From: Triatoma infestans
Taxonomy: Eukaryota; Arthropoda; Insecta; Hemiptera; Reduviidae
DNA length: 64,000 nt
Reading direction: 5' to 3'
NCBI GenBank assembly: GCA_011037195.1
Contig: JAAEAF010004294.1
Span: 1 to 64,000, forward strand
Below are positions 62,216 through 64,000 of the stretch, piece after piece. The notes beneath the pieces were generated by a model. That model did no database searches. It was not told where the DNA came from and was given only the letters and a program-made list of their open reading frames with translations. Numbering within the stretch: the first letter of the stretch is position 1; each line of letters begins with the position of its first letter. A program made the position numbers and the translations under genes.

Positions 62216-62875
62216 TCAAATTATTAGTGTTTGATTAATAGTACCTATAGGTTTCTACTTCATTTCTTAGTGGCCTAAAGAGATAGTGCAAACTTTTTCT
62301 AACTTACTCCCCCCCCCGTCATAAATACGATGGTCAAGAGAGGGGAAGAAGAGTAGGTTTCGACCCCTTACTTCTCAGGCTCCACTGCCTTTGTTTAAAA
62401 AACATGTGTTCTGGATACTGGGAATAATAGGGCGAACGCCTTTCCAGCTCTGGTGGAACTAGTTCTAGTACGAACAGAAGAGGGAGTTTATATCCTAGTC
62501 GTTGATGCACTCCAAACAAAAATAGAATTAACGTTGGTTCTATTTGCTGCCTTCTTGATTACAATGTAATTATATCTAATTATTATCTGCCATATATGTG
62601 CTAACCAATCAGATAACGCCCCTATATTTAAGATTGACCAAAAGTTTCTAATTTGAAGAAAACCTCTCAGTTTTTATAATTGTACTAAATACAGTAGAGA
62701 AAATAGTCTGAATATTTTTCATACTCGGATATTTCATAAATCTTTGTGAAGAACAGAAGAATTTGAATATTTTTTTTCTAAAGTAGGTCTTCAGTGAAGA
62801 AAGATGTGGAAATTGTCGCAGAATAAAAACTAAGTTTACAAAAAAAAAAACTGAAAGTAACAAAGAAAAACGAAA
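62216..62875. other. Unassigned
   Basis: C run at 62309-62317. No gene recognised. Confidence 0.3.
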
Positions 62876-62879
62876 ATTC

Positions 62880-63300
62880 CGAAGTGCGTTTTTACTCAAA
62901 AGTAATTTTCAGTTTATTGCTATTTTGTCTAAAACGGCTCAAACCATTTTCTCTCTAAACAATGATTGTGAACTACACATATAACGAGGGGAGGGCTGGA
63001 GTTATGTTTTCCCTCTAAAATGCTATCATAGTTGATTATACAATTCTACCATCATCTAAACAAAATTAATTAGAAAAAAAATATTGCGAAAATTCCGAGT
63101 TTCAAGAAAATTAGTAAACCGGAAGTGACTTTTTACTGAACAGTTTTTTTTTCAGTTTTGCTATTTTCTTCATAAAAATGCCGGACGAATTTCATTAAAT
63201 TTAGTCTACTAACCATAAAATTTGTCAGTGATAATTTTATAAACTACCGTTAGAGAAGGTTGTGTGAGTGTTTCATACCAGATTTTTTTTTTTATATATT
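62880..63300 (+). repeat. Rep1 copy, last monomer and hairpin end
   Basis: gtttattgctattttgtcta, ctatcatagttgattataca, agtttcaagaaaattagtaa, then taaaatttgtcagtgataat and the hairpin end gtgtgagtgtttcatacc at 63260-63277 plus a T run. Confidence 0.72.
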
Positions 63301-64000
63301 TTTTTAAACTTCTTATATGAGAAACTCAAAAATGCAAATCGAAGTAAGTCTGATATGATATTCCATTTCGGTATCACCAGGGGAACGGACATTAAGATTG
63401 TGGACAGGAATACTTATGGAAATACAAGACTTTTCTTCCAATTTCTCCACCATATTCCCACAACTGTATAATTTATTTATTTATTTCTGCTTGGATGTAA
63501 TAATATTATTAAAGATGGGGATTGGATAGACAGTGACGAAACAAAAATAAATATTGACAAACTTGTTCAAAACAAAGATAATAATAAATACCCAGAGAGT
63601 TAAACTAAAAAGTAGTTGGAGCCATTTTCGAGAAAAATTGCAAAAAAAAAATGCAATAAAATGATACTTTCGGTTGAGGAAATTAAATAATAATAATCGA
63701 CCTGCAAAATTTTGCTATTACATTCATAAACAGACGCAACAAGCTAGAAATGCCAAAGTTACTAACCAGTAGAGCACCCTAGTTGCGGCCACGCCGAACT
63801 AGTACCCTAAGTATTTGTGTCCTTGTATTTAATGAATTAATAAACTGACTAATAAAAATAATTTTCTAATTTTACAACGATTTTATTAAGGTATAATGTT
63901 TATAGAAATATTATAATATTATATTAAATAAAAAATTAAACAGTAAATACTGTTTTAGGTTAGCAAACTAGAATGTCACTGTTGATGTGACATTTCAAGC
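63301..64000. other. Decayed Rep1 leader pieces and AT-rich DNA
   Basis: 63340-63400 (gatatgatattccatttcgg) and 63600-63690 (cattttcgagaaaaattgca, minus) are Rep1 scraps. Nothing else is recognised to the end of the window. Confidence 0.4.

Overview
This window looks like insect nuclear DNA. It is AT-rich and almost entirely interspersed repeats. It holds three intact genes, all for small alanine-rich cuticle proteins. I cannot name the species; a hemipteran is possible, but nothing here proves it. No intact transposable-element reading frame is visible: every transposase and reverse transcriptase piece carries stops, frameshifts or truncation.

Genes. Cuticle genes 1 (21656-22848, +), 2 (43369-46639, +) and 3 (52150-55510, -) share one layout: a TATA box about 70-85 nt upstream of the ATG, a first coding exon of only 9 nt (Met-Tyr-Lys), an intron of 0.7-2.8 kb, and one large second exon. 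They are paralogues from local duplication. The introns of genes 1 and 2 share a homologous block that includes a SINE, so that SINE was there before those two separated. The introns of genes 2 and 3 are full of transposon debris.

Repeat landscape. (i) Non-LTR retrotransposon 3' ends of several types: Jockey-like (8.8, 12.8, 17.6, 53.3-54.4 kb), RNase H-containing I-like (2, 3, 13.4, 26, 34.6, 40, 42-43, 44, 50.7 kb), RTE-like with (ATC)n tails (26.8 and 59.6 kb), and others (5.7, 7.4, 15, 33.5, 39.4 kb). (ii) Penelope-like elements with GIY-YIG endonuclease remnants at 8.1, 9.5-10.5 and 48 kb; their flanks carry hammerhead-ribozyme-like cores. (iii) A second, compact repeat with another hammerhead-like core, mostly in inverted pairs; two copies are dated as insertions by target duplications. 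(iv) DNA transposons and MITEs: Harbinger-like (0.1 and 24.6 kb), mariner-like (18.7 kb), pogo-like (49.6 kb), a 0.56-kb MITE with perfect 22-bp ends (6.3 kb), a long-TIR element (31.6 kb) and others. (v) Two tRNA-derived SINE families. (vi) A putative solo LTR at 16.1-16.7 kb.

The dominant sequence is an abundant noncoding repeat, called Rep1 here: about 1 kb, built from diverged tandem ~300-bp monomers, with a terminal palindrome at one end and a small hairpin at the other. More than twenty full or partial copies lie on both strands and serve as insertion targets for the other elements.

The observations I would follow first are the two families of hammerhead-like elements, the Rep1 repeat, several nested insertions whose pre-insertion site can be read from the sequence, a U2 snRNA-headed poly(A) chimera, and a 45-bp exact copy of exon 2 stranded in the intron of cuticle gene 1.
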